Below, piece by piece: positions 26,220-34,495 of a stretch of DNA of 64,000 nt. The notes under the pieces are model-generated. The model ran no database searches. It worked only from the letters and a program-made list of their open reading frames with translations, and was not told where the DNA came from. Positions within the stretch are counted from its first letter, which is position 1. Every line of letters starts with the position of its first letter. This DNA is from Bradyrhizobium sp. CER78 (GTDB lineage Bacteria; Pseudomonadota; Alphaproteobacteria; Rhizobiales; Xanthobacteraceae). Position numbers and translations under genes: made by a program. Location of the stretch: contig NZ_JARVWP010000022.1 of NCBI RefSeq assembly GCF_029846235.1, forward strand, positions 1 to 64,000. Direction: 5' to 3'.

Positions 26220-26753
26220 GTGACTTTCTTGGATGACGGGCAAAACCCCTGCGCGCTGGTCGTGATGGGCGTCTCCGGCTCGGGCAAGAGCACCATCGCC
26301 GACCGCCTCGCGATCCGGATCGGCTGGCGCTTCGAGGACGGCGACAGCTTCCATCCGCCGAGCAATGTCGCCAAGATGCATTCCGGCCAGCCGCTCACCG
26401 ACGAGGATCGCTGGCCCTGGCTGCGCGCGATCGCCGCCGAGATCGACCGCACCTGCGGCATCCGCGAACGCGCCGTCATCGCCTGCTCCGCGCTGAAGCG
26501 CAGCTATCGCGATATCCTGGTGCACGGCCGCGACGATATCCGCATCGTCTTCCTCGACGGCACGCAGGAGCTGATCGCGACACGGCTGGCCGCGCGCAAG
26601 AACCATTTCATGCCGCCGGGACTCCTCGCCAGCCAGTTCAAGACGCTGGAGCCGCCGACGCCGGACGAACGCCCGATCACGGTTGCGATCGACCGTTCCG
26701 TCGACACCATCATCGAAGACATCGTCAATCAACTGAAGCTGGACCGCCCATGA
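26220..26753 (+). CDS. gntK: Gluconokinase, GntK type
   Basis: 177 residues from GTG 26220, 9 bp after the pgl stop. P-loop GVSGSGKSTIADRL near residue 17, then WRFEDGDSFHPPSNVAKM and LACSALKRSYRDIL-like block (VIACSALKRSYRDIL). It phosphorylates gluconate to 6-phosphogluconate, feeding gnd or the Entner-Doudoroff route. Its stop overlaps the start of the next gene (ATGA). Confidence 0.94.
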   Translation: MTFLDDGQNPCALVVMGVSGSGKSTIADRLAIRIGWRFEDGDSFHPPSNVAKMHSGQPLTDEDRWPWLRAIAAEIDRTCGIRERAVIACSALKRSYRDILVHGRDDIRIVFLDGTQELIATRLAARKNHFMPPGLLASQFKTLEPPTPDERPITVAIDRSVDTIIEDIVNQLKLDRP

Positions 26754-27565
26754 GCAGTATCGCGACCCGCATCGCCCTCGTCGTGTCCGACGTCGACGGC
26801 ACGCTGCTCACCAAGGACAAGACCCTGACCGACGGCGCCAAGGCTGCGGTGCGCAAGCTGCACGAAGCCGGCATCGGTTTCACCATCGTCTCCAGCCGGC
26901 CGACGATCGGGATGGGTTTCCTGGTCGCGCCGCTCGAAATCACGCTGCCGATCGGCGCCTTCAACGGCTCCTCGATCGTCGATCCGCAACTGAAGCCGAT
27001 CGAGCAGCATTTGATTCCGGCAGCGGTGGCCAAGCGCTGCGTCGATCTGCTGCGCGATCGCGGCGTCGACATCTGGCTGTTCACCAACGACCGCTGGCTG
27101 ACCCGCAATCCTGACGGCGAGTATACCGCCCACGAAGCGAACACGATCAAGCATGATCCGACCATCGTCGACGATTTCACACCCTATCTCGACCAGGCCT
27201 GCAAGATCGTCGGCGCGAGCTCGGATGCGGCTTTGCTGCAACGCTGCGAGGCCGAGATGCAACGGATGGTCGGCCATGACGCGACCGCGGTGCGCTCGCA
27301 GACCTACTATCTCGACGTCACCCCGCCCGGCCACGACAAAGGCACCTTCGTCGAGGGCATCGCCAAGCGTCTCGGCGTGTCGCTGGAGAATGTCGCCACG
27401 ATCGGCGACATGCAGAACGATCTGCCGATGTTCGCAAGGAGCGGTGTCTCCTTCGCGATGGGCAATGCCAGCGACGACGTGAAGGCGCGCGCCACGCATG
27501 TCACCGAAACCAACGAGCACGACGGCTTCGCGCGCGCGATGGACACGGTGCTGCAGCTTCGCTGA
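26750..27565 (+). CDS. Cof-type HAD family sugar-phosphate phosphatase
   Basis: 271 residues; its ATG overlaps the gntK stop. HAD motif I is VVSDVDGTLLTKDKTL, motif II lies in FTIVSSRPTIGMG, and motif IV is ATIGDMQNDLPMFARSG, followed by AMGNASDDVKARATHV. The cap is of the C2 Cof type. Such enzymes dephosphorylate sugar phosphates or flavin and thiamine precursors. Its place at the end of a pentose phosphate operon suggests control of an intermediate, but no substrate is proven. Confidence 0.9.
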   Translation: MSSIATRIALVVSDVDGTLLTKDKTLTDGAKAAVRKLHEAGIGFTIVSSRPTIGMGFLVAPLEITLPIGAFNGSSIVDPQLKPIEQHLIPAAVAKRCVDLLRDRGVDIWLFTNDRWLTRNPDGEYTAHEANTIKHDPTIVDDFTPYLDQACKIVGASSDAALLQRCEAEMQRMVGHDATAVRSQTYYLDVTPPGHDKGTFVEGIAKRLGVSLENVATIGDMQNDLPMFARSGVSFAMGNASDDVKARATHVTETNEHDGFARAMDTVLQLR

Positions 27566-27582
27566 AGGGTTCGGACAATCAC

Positions 27583-27612
27583 CTGCTGCCCGCGATCGAA
27601 CGCGGGTGGCAG
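27583..27612 (+). terminator. Terminator-like hairpin after the pentose phosphate operon
   Basis: ctgctgcccgcg (27583-27594) pairs over 12 positions, two of them wobble, with cgcgggtggcag (27601-27612) around atcgaa. It lies 17 bp after the stop of the HAD gene. No T-run follows. Beyond it, 27613-27879 holds two copies of ctgatcaYgtg (near 27656 and 27676), which might be a protein-binding site, and no gene. Confidence 0.5.
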
Positions 27613-27879
27613 CGTGATCGCCATTCCTGTCCGTCACATCCGATCCGAGTCACTCTGATCATGTGATCGCATCACACTGATCACGTGGCCATTTGTCGCG
27701 GCGATGTCTGCCGTCCGGTCACCCCCGGCTCCACCGATCCATCGGCAGTCAATTTCGAATGCCCTTCCTTCACGTTCGCGCGCGGCCGCCCGCATCCAGG
27801 AATTTTTCAAGAGGCAACCGATCACATCAGTTCGGCGAGTCCGACCTGGGACACGCCAATATTGACTGGAGTGCAATTC

Positions 27880-28209
27880 ATGGCCGTCACCGCCAACCTC
27901 GCCGCTGGAGTCCTCACCATCCTCGGCGATGCCGCCGACGACACCATCACCACCGGCCGCGGCGCGGCCGGGGTCATCGCGGTCAACGGAGGAGCGGTTC
28001 CGATCACGGGCAGGCCTGCGACGACGGCCAACACGACCGCCGTCGACATCCTCGGCCAGGATGGCAACGACACCGTCACGCTCGATGCGAGCCAGGGCGC
28101 GCTGCCGCCGGTCACATCGAACGGCGGAGCGGGCAGCGATACCGCCGTGATCGAGGGCGAGGAGACAAGCGAGGTCTTCGTCATCGCAGCCAACGCTTCG
28201 CTCCGATAA
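27880..28209 (+). pseudogene. Truncated RTX / hemolysin-type calcium-binding protein gene
   Basis: The open frame from ATG 27880 (GGAG 9 nt upstream) gives 109 residues. It starts MAVTANLAAGVLTILGDAAD and has VNGGAVPITGRPATTANT, GQDGNDTVTLDASQGALPP and GGAGSDTAVIEGEETSEVF, ending VIAANASLR. The start and the xGGxGxDT-type units match the N-terminus of large rhizobial proteins with hemolysin-type calcium-binding repeats, which run to several hundred residues with many GGxGxDxLx nonapeptides. Here only about two repeat-like units remain; the frame jumps to what looks like the later ...AEVFTVTANG segment and stops. I read this as an internally deleted and truncated remnant. Confidence 0.6.
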
Positions 28210-28369
28210 CGACCACTGTTGCGCAACCGCAGCAAATGACGCGATGGGCACATGAGCCGACATATGGTACTGCATCAAATTCGGCGAAGATTCCGTCCCC
28301 TCGTCGGTGCAAACGAGCAGCGTTTATGACAAGGTCACGGCCGACGGACATTGCGCGCGACGAACCCGG

Positions 28370-28525
28370 TCAATTCGTTGAGGCGAGTTCATCTGGAATT
28401 TTGATACCAATCTCGTGATAGTAGCGGACCGCTCCAGGATGGAACGGTAGGAACGCGTTTTTCACCGATTTTGCAGCAATGTGTCGGCTGCTCCGAAAGA
28501 GACGCGTCCAGTTCGTCTCGAAATT
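28370..28525 (-). pseudogene. 3' remnant of a TAXI-type TRAP solute-binding protein gene
   Basis: Directly after the cyclase stop, the minus strand continues open for about 51 codons, reading NFETNWTRLFRSSRHIAAK, then SVKNAFLPFHPGAVRYYHEI, then GIKIPDELASTN and a stop at 28370. The PFHPGAVRYYHEIGIKIP ending is characteristic of TAXI-family receptors. The remaining 250 or so residues of the receptor are absent; the cyclase stop codon lies at the break. It is too short to be functional. No other gene is apparent between 28210 and 28369. Confidence 0.6.
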
Positions 28526-29578
28526 TCAGGATTGCCCGTGTAGCTGGCCAGCCATCACCGAGAAAATTTCGACGGCGGCGGCCTTGCCCTTGAACGGCAC
28601 CTCGCCCAACGACTGCGTCGGCACACTGCCGCCCAGGGCACGCTGTGTAGCGTCATCAATAAGGATGCTGCACCCGGCCACTTTGGTGTGCGCCTCCAGC
28701 CTTGCCGCTAGGTTTACTGTGTCGCCAATGCAGGTGTATGTGCCACGTTGCTGGGTTCCGATGTAACCGGCCACGACGTTGCCCGTTGCGATGCCGATCC
28801 CGATACGAATCGCTGGCTTGTTCACCGCGCTTCGCTCATGGTTGAATTGCTCGATCAGTCCGAGCATTTCTTGCCCCGCAGCCACAGCACTGCCGGCACA
28901 ATCGTCGAGCGGGAGCGGCGCGCCGAACAGAGCCATCAGGCCGTCGCCCATAATTTGGTTGACCGCGCCGCCATAACTGCCAATGGCGTCGAACATCAGC
29001 ATATGATAAGTGTTGAGCAGATCGATCGTTTCCTCCGGCCCCTGGCTTTCGACCAAGGCTGTGAACCCGCGGATGTCGGAGAACAAGACTGATGCGCAAA
29101 GCCATTTTCCGCCCAAGGCGAAGTCCGACTGCAGCAGGTCGTCCGCCACTTCGGAGGTGACGAAGCGCCGCACTAGTGCCTTCTGCTGATCGCGCAAGCG
29201 TTTCTTTTCGAGACTGGCGCCGATGCGAGCTTTTAGCAATACTTGGTTCACCGGCTTGCGCAGATAGTCCTCCGCTCCGAGATTGATGCAGCGGACGACA
29301 TTGTCCAGCCCCTCGATCGACGAGGTCACGATGACTGGCACTTCACGCAACTGTGGGTCGGCCTTGATCTGCTCGAGCACTGCGAAACCATCCAGTTCGG
29401 GCATTTCGATGTCGAGCAGCAGTAGATCGAACGCTTCGCTTCGTAACTTCTCCAGGGCAAGGCGACCGTTCTCGGCCGGCGCGCTTCGATGCCCCAGCAG
29501 TTCGACGCTGCGCGACAGCAGTAAGCGATTGACCTTGTTGTCGTCGGCAATCAGCACACGAGAAGTGTCTTCAGCCAT
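28526..29578 (-). CDS. Response regulator with class III nucleotide cyclase domain
   Basis: 350 residues. Residues 1-125 are a receiver domain (VLIADDNKVNR, LLLLDIEMPELDGF with phospho-acceptor Asp56, and the Lys in YLRKPVN). A short helical linker leads to a class III adenylate/guanylate cyclase domain (about 155-345): LFSDIRGFTALVESQGPEE with the first metal Asp, QIMGDGLMALFGAP with the second, and TCIGDTVNLAARLEAHTK with the transition-state Asn and Arg. The residue four before the second metal Asp, usually the base-selecting Lys, is Gln here (VNQIMGD). Its start overlaps the Hpt gene by 8 bp, so it is the likely output of that phosphorelay, making cAMP or cGMP. Confidence 0.9.
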   Translation of the reverse strand: MAEDTSRVLIADDNKVNRLLLSRSVELLGHRSAPAENGRLALEKLRSEAFDLLLLDIEMPELDGFAVLEQIKADPQLREVPVIVTSSIEGLDNVVRCINLGAEDYLRKPVNQVLLKARIGASLEKKRLRDQQKALVRRFVTSEVADDLLQSDFALGGKWLCASVLFSDIRGFTALVESQGPEETIDLLNTYHMLMFDAIGSYGGAVNQIMGDGLMALFGAPLPLDDCAGSAVAAGQEMLGLIEQFNHERSAVNKPAIRIGIGIATGNVVAGYIGTQQRGTYTCIGDTVNLAARLEAHTKVAGCSILIDDATQRALGGSVPTQSLGEVPFKGKAAAVEIFSVMAGQLHGQS

Positions 29579-29918
29579 TGCGTAGAGCCTTCAATTCGGC
29601 AACGGCACGGGCGTATTCCGCTTCCAGCGCCGCCAAGCCGCCCACGTCGCGGACTGGATCAGCATCCAGTCCTTTGAGCTCGAACTCGCGCGCCAGCGCC
29701 GTCAATTTCACTGCGCCGAAGGTTCTCCCATTTGATTTGAGCGAGTGCGCTGCGCGGCGGAAGCGTTCGGCATTGCCCTCAACGCGGGCAGCGCGCAGCT
29801 CCGCAAGCATGCCAGGCCCTTCTTCGATAAACGTGTCAACAAGTTCGGCCACAAATTCAGCTCCGGTTGTGTCCCGCAGCTCGGCGTAAACAGCCCGGTC
29901 AATGACTGATTCGTCCAT
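29571..29918 (-). CDS. Stand-alone histidine phosphotransfer (Hpt) protein
   Basis: 115 residues, all helical in character. The phospho-accepting motif is RRAAHSLKSNGRTFGA with His58. Hpt proteins carry a phosphoryl group from the receiver of a hybrid kinase to a final response regulator. Here the hybrid kinase is encoded 7 bp upstream and lacks its own Hpt domain, and the receiver-cyclase gene overlaps the 3' end. Gene order therefore mirrors the expected order of phosphate flow. Start at 29918 (ATGGACGAATCAG). Confidence 0.9.
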   Translation of the reverse strand: MDESVIDRAVYAELRDTTGAEFVAELVDTFIEEGPGMLAELRAARVEGNAERFRRAAHSLKSNGRTFGAVKLTALAREFELKGLDADPVRDVGGLAALEAEYARAVAELKALRNG

Positions 29919-29925
29919 GTTATCC

Positions 29926-32900
29926 TCATTGCCGACGTGTCGGTACGGACATCAAAGCCGCGACCAGCTCATCCACCCGGATCGGTTTGCTCACGTAATC
30001 GTCCATGCCCGCGGCCAAGCACAGTTCGCGGTCGCCCTGCATGGCGTTGGCGGTCATCGCTATGATGCGCGGGCGCTGGCCCGCGGGCCACCTCGTCGTG
30101 ATTTGACGCGAGGCCTCAAAGCCATCCATCCCCGGCATCTGCACGTCCATCAACACCACATCGTAGGTCTGTCGAGCGACGCACTCGATCGCCTCAAGTC
30201 CATTGCTGGCGAGGTCGGCGCGGTAGCCCATCTGTTGCAGCAGGCGAAGCGCGAGCTTTTGATTTACCGCGTTGTCCTCGGCCAGAAGGATGCGAAGCGC
30301 GTGGCGGGAGGCAAGCTGGGGATCGATGCGGGGCCGGGCTGGCGCGGCAACGTGTCTGCGCGCGCCCTCGTGCGCCAGCAGCGTCACCAACGTGTCGAAG
30401 AACTGGCTCTGCCGCAGCGGCTTTGCCAATCTGGCGGCAAAAAGACTATCGCCAGCCTCCTTGCCGCTGCCGGCTGAGCTGAATAGCACGAGCGGCAGGC
30501 TGTGGCCGGCTTCCCGAATGCGTGCAGCCAGCGTGGCGCCGTCCATACCGGGCATGTGCATGTCGAGGATGGCTAGATCGAAGGAGTCGCGCATGAGAAC
30601 TTCTAGCGCTTGCTCGGGCGCTTCGGTGTCGTGAACCGCCATCCCCCATTTGGCCGCCTGCAGTGCCAGGATTCTACGGTTGGTGGCGTTGTCATCAACC
30701 ACGAGGATGCGCTTGCCTTGCAGCGCCGGCTGCGCGCCGACGAAGTCGCGCCTCGTGCCTTTCGGCAGATCGGTCCGTTGGAAACTGATTGTGAAATGGA
30801 AGGTGCTTCCATGCCCCGGGCCAGCGCCTTCCACCCACATTGTGCCTCCCATGAGTTCCGCGAGCCTCTTACTGATCGCCAATCCCAGCCCGGTGCCGCC
30901 ATACTTGCGTGTGGTGCTGGAGTCGGCCTGGGAGAAGGACTGGAAAAGACGAGCCTGGGCCTTTGCGTCTAACCCGATACCGGTGTCGCGCACAGCGAAC
31001 TCCAGCTGCTCGCCCTTCGTTGTGACGGTCAGGACCACTTCGCCCTGCTCGGTGAACTTGACCGCGTTGCTTAATAGATTCAGGAGGATCTGCCGCAGGC
31101 GAGTGACATCGCCCTGGATAGCCGGCGGCACTTCACCCTCGAACAAATAGGCGATGTCCAGGCGCTTCTCGGCCGCGCGGCTACTGACGAGGTCCAGCGC
31201 CGACTCTACACAGTCACGCAGATCGAACGGCTGTGCCTCGATGTCCATGCGCCCCGCCTCGATTTTCGAAAAATCGAGAATGTCGTTGATGATCGTGAGC
31301 AGTGTTTCGCTGGAATCGCGGATAGTGCTGGCATGGTCGCGCTGCTCCTCATTGAGCTCGGTATCCAGCAAAAGGCTGCTCATACCGATGACGGCATTCA
31401 TCGGCGTGCGGATTTCGTGGCTCATGTTTGCAAGGAACTGCGACTTATGCTGGCTTGCTTCAGCAAGCTCGCGTCCTTTCTCCTCGATCTCCTGAAACAT
31501 TCGCGCATTCTGAATCGCGAGGACCGATTGCTCGGCGAAGGTCTGCAACAGGTTGACTGTGCCCGACGGAAATTTACCCGGCTCCTTGCGACGGACTACG
31601 AGTGCTCCGACGATCCGGTCAGCACCCAACAGCGGGACTGCTAACAGTGCACGGAACCCCGCGCGTATGATGACATCGAGGACGAGCGACGGAGACTCGT
31701 GCGTGATGTCGGCAACTTGCACCGGGCAGCGCTGTATCGCCGCCTGACTTATCATCGTTTCTCCCATCTGGACGTTGCGTTCCTTAATTGTCGCGACCAG
31801 CTCCTCATCCATGCCGTAGCTGGCGCGTAGTTTAAATTCCTGCCGGGCGTCGTCGAACGCATAGATCGTGCCGGCATCAGTGCCTGATAGTTGGACCGCC
31901 TTCGAGATGATCGTGGACAGCACCGTCTGCAAATCGATTGTTGAATTCACGGCCTGGCTGACCTCGCCGAGCGCGCGCAGCTCCTCAATCGAGCGAGCCA
32001 GCTCGATAGTGCGCTCCTCGACTTGCTTTTCGAGCCGCTCGGCCGTTTGCTCTCTCTCTAATAACAATTCGTTCCGTTCGACAGTGTTTTTGCGCAAGAT
32101 CTCGACAACTGCGCCCATTTCCGCGATTTCGTCGCTGCCCCCGGTCGGTACTTTGGCCGCAAGATTGCCCTCAGCGATCGCGAGCATGCTGCGGCTGAGC
32201 GATGTCAGCCGCGAGACGATGTTGCGCCCTACGTACAACCAAACAATCACGATGGAGCTGAGTAAACTGAGCGCAACGGCTGCGATCAGGACAGTCGAGG
32301 TGAAGTGTTGAGCCGCCAGCGCTTCGTCATTGGCCTGCGCGATATCGCGATTGGCAATTGAGACAAGGCGATCCGCCGCCTGGGTGAGTTCTCGCGACAG
32401 CGCAGCGTTCTCCGTCAAGTTACGGGTCGCTTGCGCGACTATGCCAAGTTCCTGCGACCGTAGCTCAGGAATGCTGTTAGTGCCCTCAACAAGTGCACGG
32501 AATTCCTCGAGCTTGACCATCAAGAGCGGTTGCAATCTCGAATCGAGGCTGGCCGTTATCTCCCTCGCCTCACGCAGGGATCGCTGAATTCGAAACACGT
32601 GCACACGCAGGCTGTCTAAATCGTCTGTTGCCGAAATCTGCTGCAGCCTCTCACTCGTCGACGTAATGAGAAACTGCACGCGCTGCAGCGCGTGATAAGA
32701 TGTCGTTGATCCGACCAACCCTACTCCGGCCGCTATTCGTTCATCGATCCCCAGCTTGGCGTCGTCGAACGCTCGGCGCGATTGTGCGATCTGCCCCTCA
32801 ACGATCTGGAGCCAGGGTGTCAACAGGTTTTGGCTTTCATTGTCAGCAGTGAGCGCGTCGCTCAAATGACCTCGCTTTAGTTCGCTTACGACCAAGCGAT

Positions 32901-33360
32901 CCGCGACCAGCTTATTCAGCGATTCAAGATTGATCCGGAGACGACCGACGACCGATCGCATTGGGCCGAGGACTACGCCGTCGGCGCCACGGTGCTCGAA
33001 GCCCTCCAACAGTCCGGCGAGTTCCTGCATCTCGGCGCCTATCCTCTGCGAAACGTCGGTGTGCTCGGCGGGCGTCGCAGCAGAGAGCAGGGCCGGCGCG
33101 ACCGAAACAATCCGTTCAGCCCGCCGCGATACTTCCACCGAGGCCAGTGCCGCAGGCACGCGCTTTGCCGTGATGCGGTCGAGAGCATGGCCGATATCGC
33201 GGAAGGAAAAAATGGCAACGGCCGCGCCGACAATAGACAGGCCGCTGATCCCGAGGAAGGCAAGCAACAGTCGGTTTGCCACGCCGAGCCGCGACGGCAC
33301 CCATGCCCGCATGTTCGGACCGGGGAACGCTGTTGACCGGATTGACCTCCCCAAACTCAT
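29926..33360 (-). CDS. TorS-like membrane hybrid histidine kinase with GAF domain and two receivers
   Basis: 1144 residues. TM1 about 31-53; a roughly 300-residue helical periplasmic domain to about 352; TM2 353-376; HAMP 377-430; coiled coil (ERNELLLEREQTAERLEKQV); GAF about 470-620; HisKA with NMSHEIRTPMNAVIG (His648); HATPase (LLSNAVKFTEQGEV, GTGLGLAISKRL); receiver 1 (ILVVDDNATNRR, LDMHMPGMDG) and receiver 2 (ILLAEDNAVNQK, LMDVQMPGMDG). The layout resembles TorS, whose periplasmic helical bundle is touched by the binding protein TorT. The gene for a TRAP-type binding protein lies 40 bp upstream, and Hpt and cyclase genes follow. Start ATG 33360 has GAGG upstream. Ligand unknown. Codon use is less GC-extreme than in the flanking operons. 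Confidence 0.92.
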   Translation of the reverse strand: MSLGRSIRSTAFPGPNMRAWVPSRLGVANRLLLAFLGISGLSIVGAAVAIFSFRDIGHALDRITAKRVPAALASVEVSRRAERIVSVAPALLSAATPAEHTDVSQRIGAEMQELAGLLEGFEHRGADGVVLGPMRSVVGRLRINLESLNKLVADRLVVSELKRGHLSDALTADNESQNLLTPWLQIVEGQIAQSRRAFDDAKLGIDERIAAGVGLVGSTTSYHALQRVQFLITSTSERLQQISATDDLDSLRVHVFRIQRSLREAREITASLDSRLQPLLMVKLEEFRALVEGTNSIPELRSQELGIVAQATRNLTENAALSRELTQAADRLVSIANRDIAQANDEALAAQHFTSTVLIAAVALSLLSSIVIVWLYVGRNIVSRLTSLSRSMLAIAEGNLAAKVPTGGSDEIAEMGAVVEILRKNTVERNELLLEREQTAERLEKQVEERTIELARSIEELRALGEVSQAVNSTIDLQTVLSTIISKAVQLSGTDAGTIYAFDDARQEFKLRASYGMDEELVATIKERNVQMGETMISQAAIQRCPVQVADITHESPSLVLDVIIRAGFRALLAVPLLGADRIVGALVVRRKEPGKFPSGTVNLLQTFAEQSVLAIQNARMFQEIEEKGRELAEASQHKSQFLANMSHEIRTPMNAVIGMSSLLLDTELNEEQRDHASTIRDSSETLLTIINDILDFSKIEAGRMDIEAQPFDLRDCVESALDLVSSRAAEKRLDIAYLFEGEVPPAIQGDVTRLRQILLNLLSNAVKFTEQGEVVLTVTTKGEQLEFAVRDTGIGLDAKAQARLFQSFSQADSSTTRKYGGTGLGLAISKRLAELMGGTMWVEGAGPGHGSTFHFTISFQRTDLPKGTRRDFVGAQPALQGKRILVVDDNATNRRILALQAAKWGMAVHDTEAPEQALEVLMRDSFDLAILDMHMPGMDGATLAARIREAGHSLPLVLFSSAGSGKEAGDSLFAARLAKPLRQSQFFDTLVTLLAHEGARRHVAAPARPRIDPQLASRHALRILLAEDNAVNQKLALRLLQQMGYRADLASNGLEAIECVARQTYDVVLMDVQMPGMDGFEASRQITTRWPAGQRPRIIAMTANAMQGDRELCLAAGMDDYVSKPIRVDELVAALMSVPTRRQ

Positions 33361-33400
33361 GTCCGCGCCTCAGCCTCAGATGGCGAAACGCCGGCGATTG

Positions 33401-34495
33401 TCAGCCGCCAAAGGGATACGGCAGCGCGCGTGCATTGAGAAAGGCGCGTTCCGAAATGTCGCCCCAGCGAACCGCCGCCGTGCGGAACTTTATGAAGCTG
33501 TCGTAGACCCGCCGCGCCAGGTCGTCCTTGCGGCTTGCCTCGGATAGAACTTCGCCCGAAATCTTGCCTAGTTCTTGCAGGATCGTGTCGTCGACCTTGC
33601 GGATCTGGATCGCAGGATCGCTTAGGAGCTGCTCAAGCGCTGTGGCGTTGCCGGCTGTTGCCTCCGCAAGGGAACGTGTGTTCTCGGCCGCAGCGGCACC
33701 CTCGATAATGCTTTTCTCGGTGCTGTCGAGGCTGTCCCAAAGCTTCTTGTTCATGGAAAGGGAGAGCGCCGCCCCCGGCTCATGAAAGCCTGGATAGTAG
33801 TAGTACTTGGCCGCTTTGTGCAGACCTAACGCCATGTCGACCCAGGGCCCAACGAATTCGCTCGCGTCGATCGCGCCCGATCGAAGAGACGGAATGATCT
33901 CACCGCCTGGCAGCGTAACCACCACAGCGCCGAGCCGCCGCAGTACATCGCCGCCGATGCCAGGCATACGATAGCGTAAACCCTTAAACGCCTCGACGCT
34001 TGTCAGCTCCTTGGTGAACCATCCGCCCATCTGTGGACCAGTGTTGCCGCACAGGAACGCCTTGAGGCCAAAACCCGCGCTCAACTCGTCCCAGAGTGCC
34101 TGGCCGCCACCATAATAGATCCATGCGTTGATTTCATCGGCGGTGAATCCGAACGGGACGTTGCAGAAATAAGCGAAGGTGGCGGACTTGCCCGCCCACG
34201 TGATTTCTGAACCGTGGTAGAGGTCGGCGAGGCCAGAGGAGACGGCATCGAAGGATTCCATGGCACCGACCAACTGGCCGGCGGGGAACACCTTGACTGT
34301 CAGCCGCCCGCCCGACATCGCAGTGATCGACCGCGCGACACGCTCGGCGCCTGATTGGAGACCCGGCAAGCCCTTCGGCCAGATGGTGACCATTTTGAGC
34401 TCGCGCACACCCTGGGCGATTGCTGGCATCGGAAAAGCAGAAGCGGAAGCCGCAACCCCTACGCCAGCGCCTGCAACGAATTGGCGACGATCCAT
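33401..34495 (-). CDS. TRAP-type solute-binding protein, DctP family, without a permease
   Basis: 364 residues. MDRRQFVAGAGVGVAASASA is a twin-arginine signal with cleavage near PAIAQG. The mature part is a DctP-like (TakP/mannitol group) receptor: KMVTIWPKGLPGLQSGAERV, VFPAGQLVGAMESFDAVSSG, CGNTGPQMGGWFTKELTS and LRYRMPGIGGDVLRRLGAV. TRAP receptors need DctQ/DctM membrane partners for transport, and none occurs in the window. It is the first gene of a run with the TorS-like kinase, Hpt and receiver-cyclase, so it more likely serves as ligand sensor for that kinase. Ligands of this subgroup include 2-oxoacids and other carboxylates. Confidence 0.9.
   Translation of the reverse strand: MDRRQFVAGAGVGVAASASAFPMPAIAQGVRELKMVTIWPKGLPGLQSGAERVARSITAMSGGRLTVKVFPAGQLVGAMESFDAVSSGLADLYHGSEITWAGKSATFAYFCNVPFGFTADEINAWIYYGGGQALWDELSAGFGLKAFLCGNTGPQMGGWFTKELTSVEAFKGLRYRMPGIGGDVLRRLGAVVVTLPGGEIIPSLRSGAIDASEFVGPWVDMALGLHKAAKYYYYPGFHEPGAALSLSMNKKLWDSLDSTEKSIIEGAAAAENTRSLAEATAGNATALEQLLSDPAIQIRKVDDTILQELGKISGEVLSEASRKDDLARRVYDSFIKFRTAAVRWGDISERAFLNARALPYPFGG

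Noticed and set aside
27634..28278. 214-codon minus-strand open frame over the RTX remnant
   Set aside because: Low-complexity composition without homology; the plus strand gives a recognisable RTX start.
33401..34495. Calling the DctP gene part of a TRAP transporter
   Set aside because: No DctQ or DctM membrane subunit is encoded in the window; the neighbours are signalling genes.
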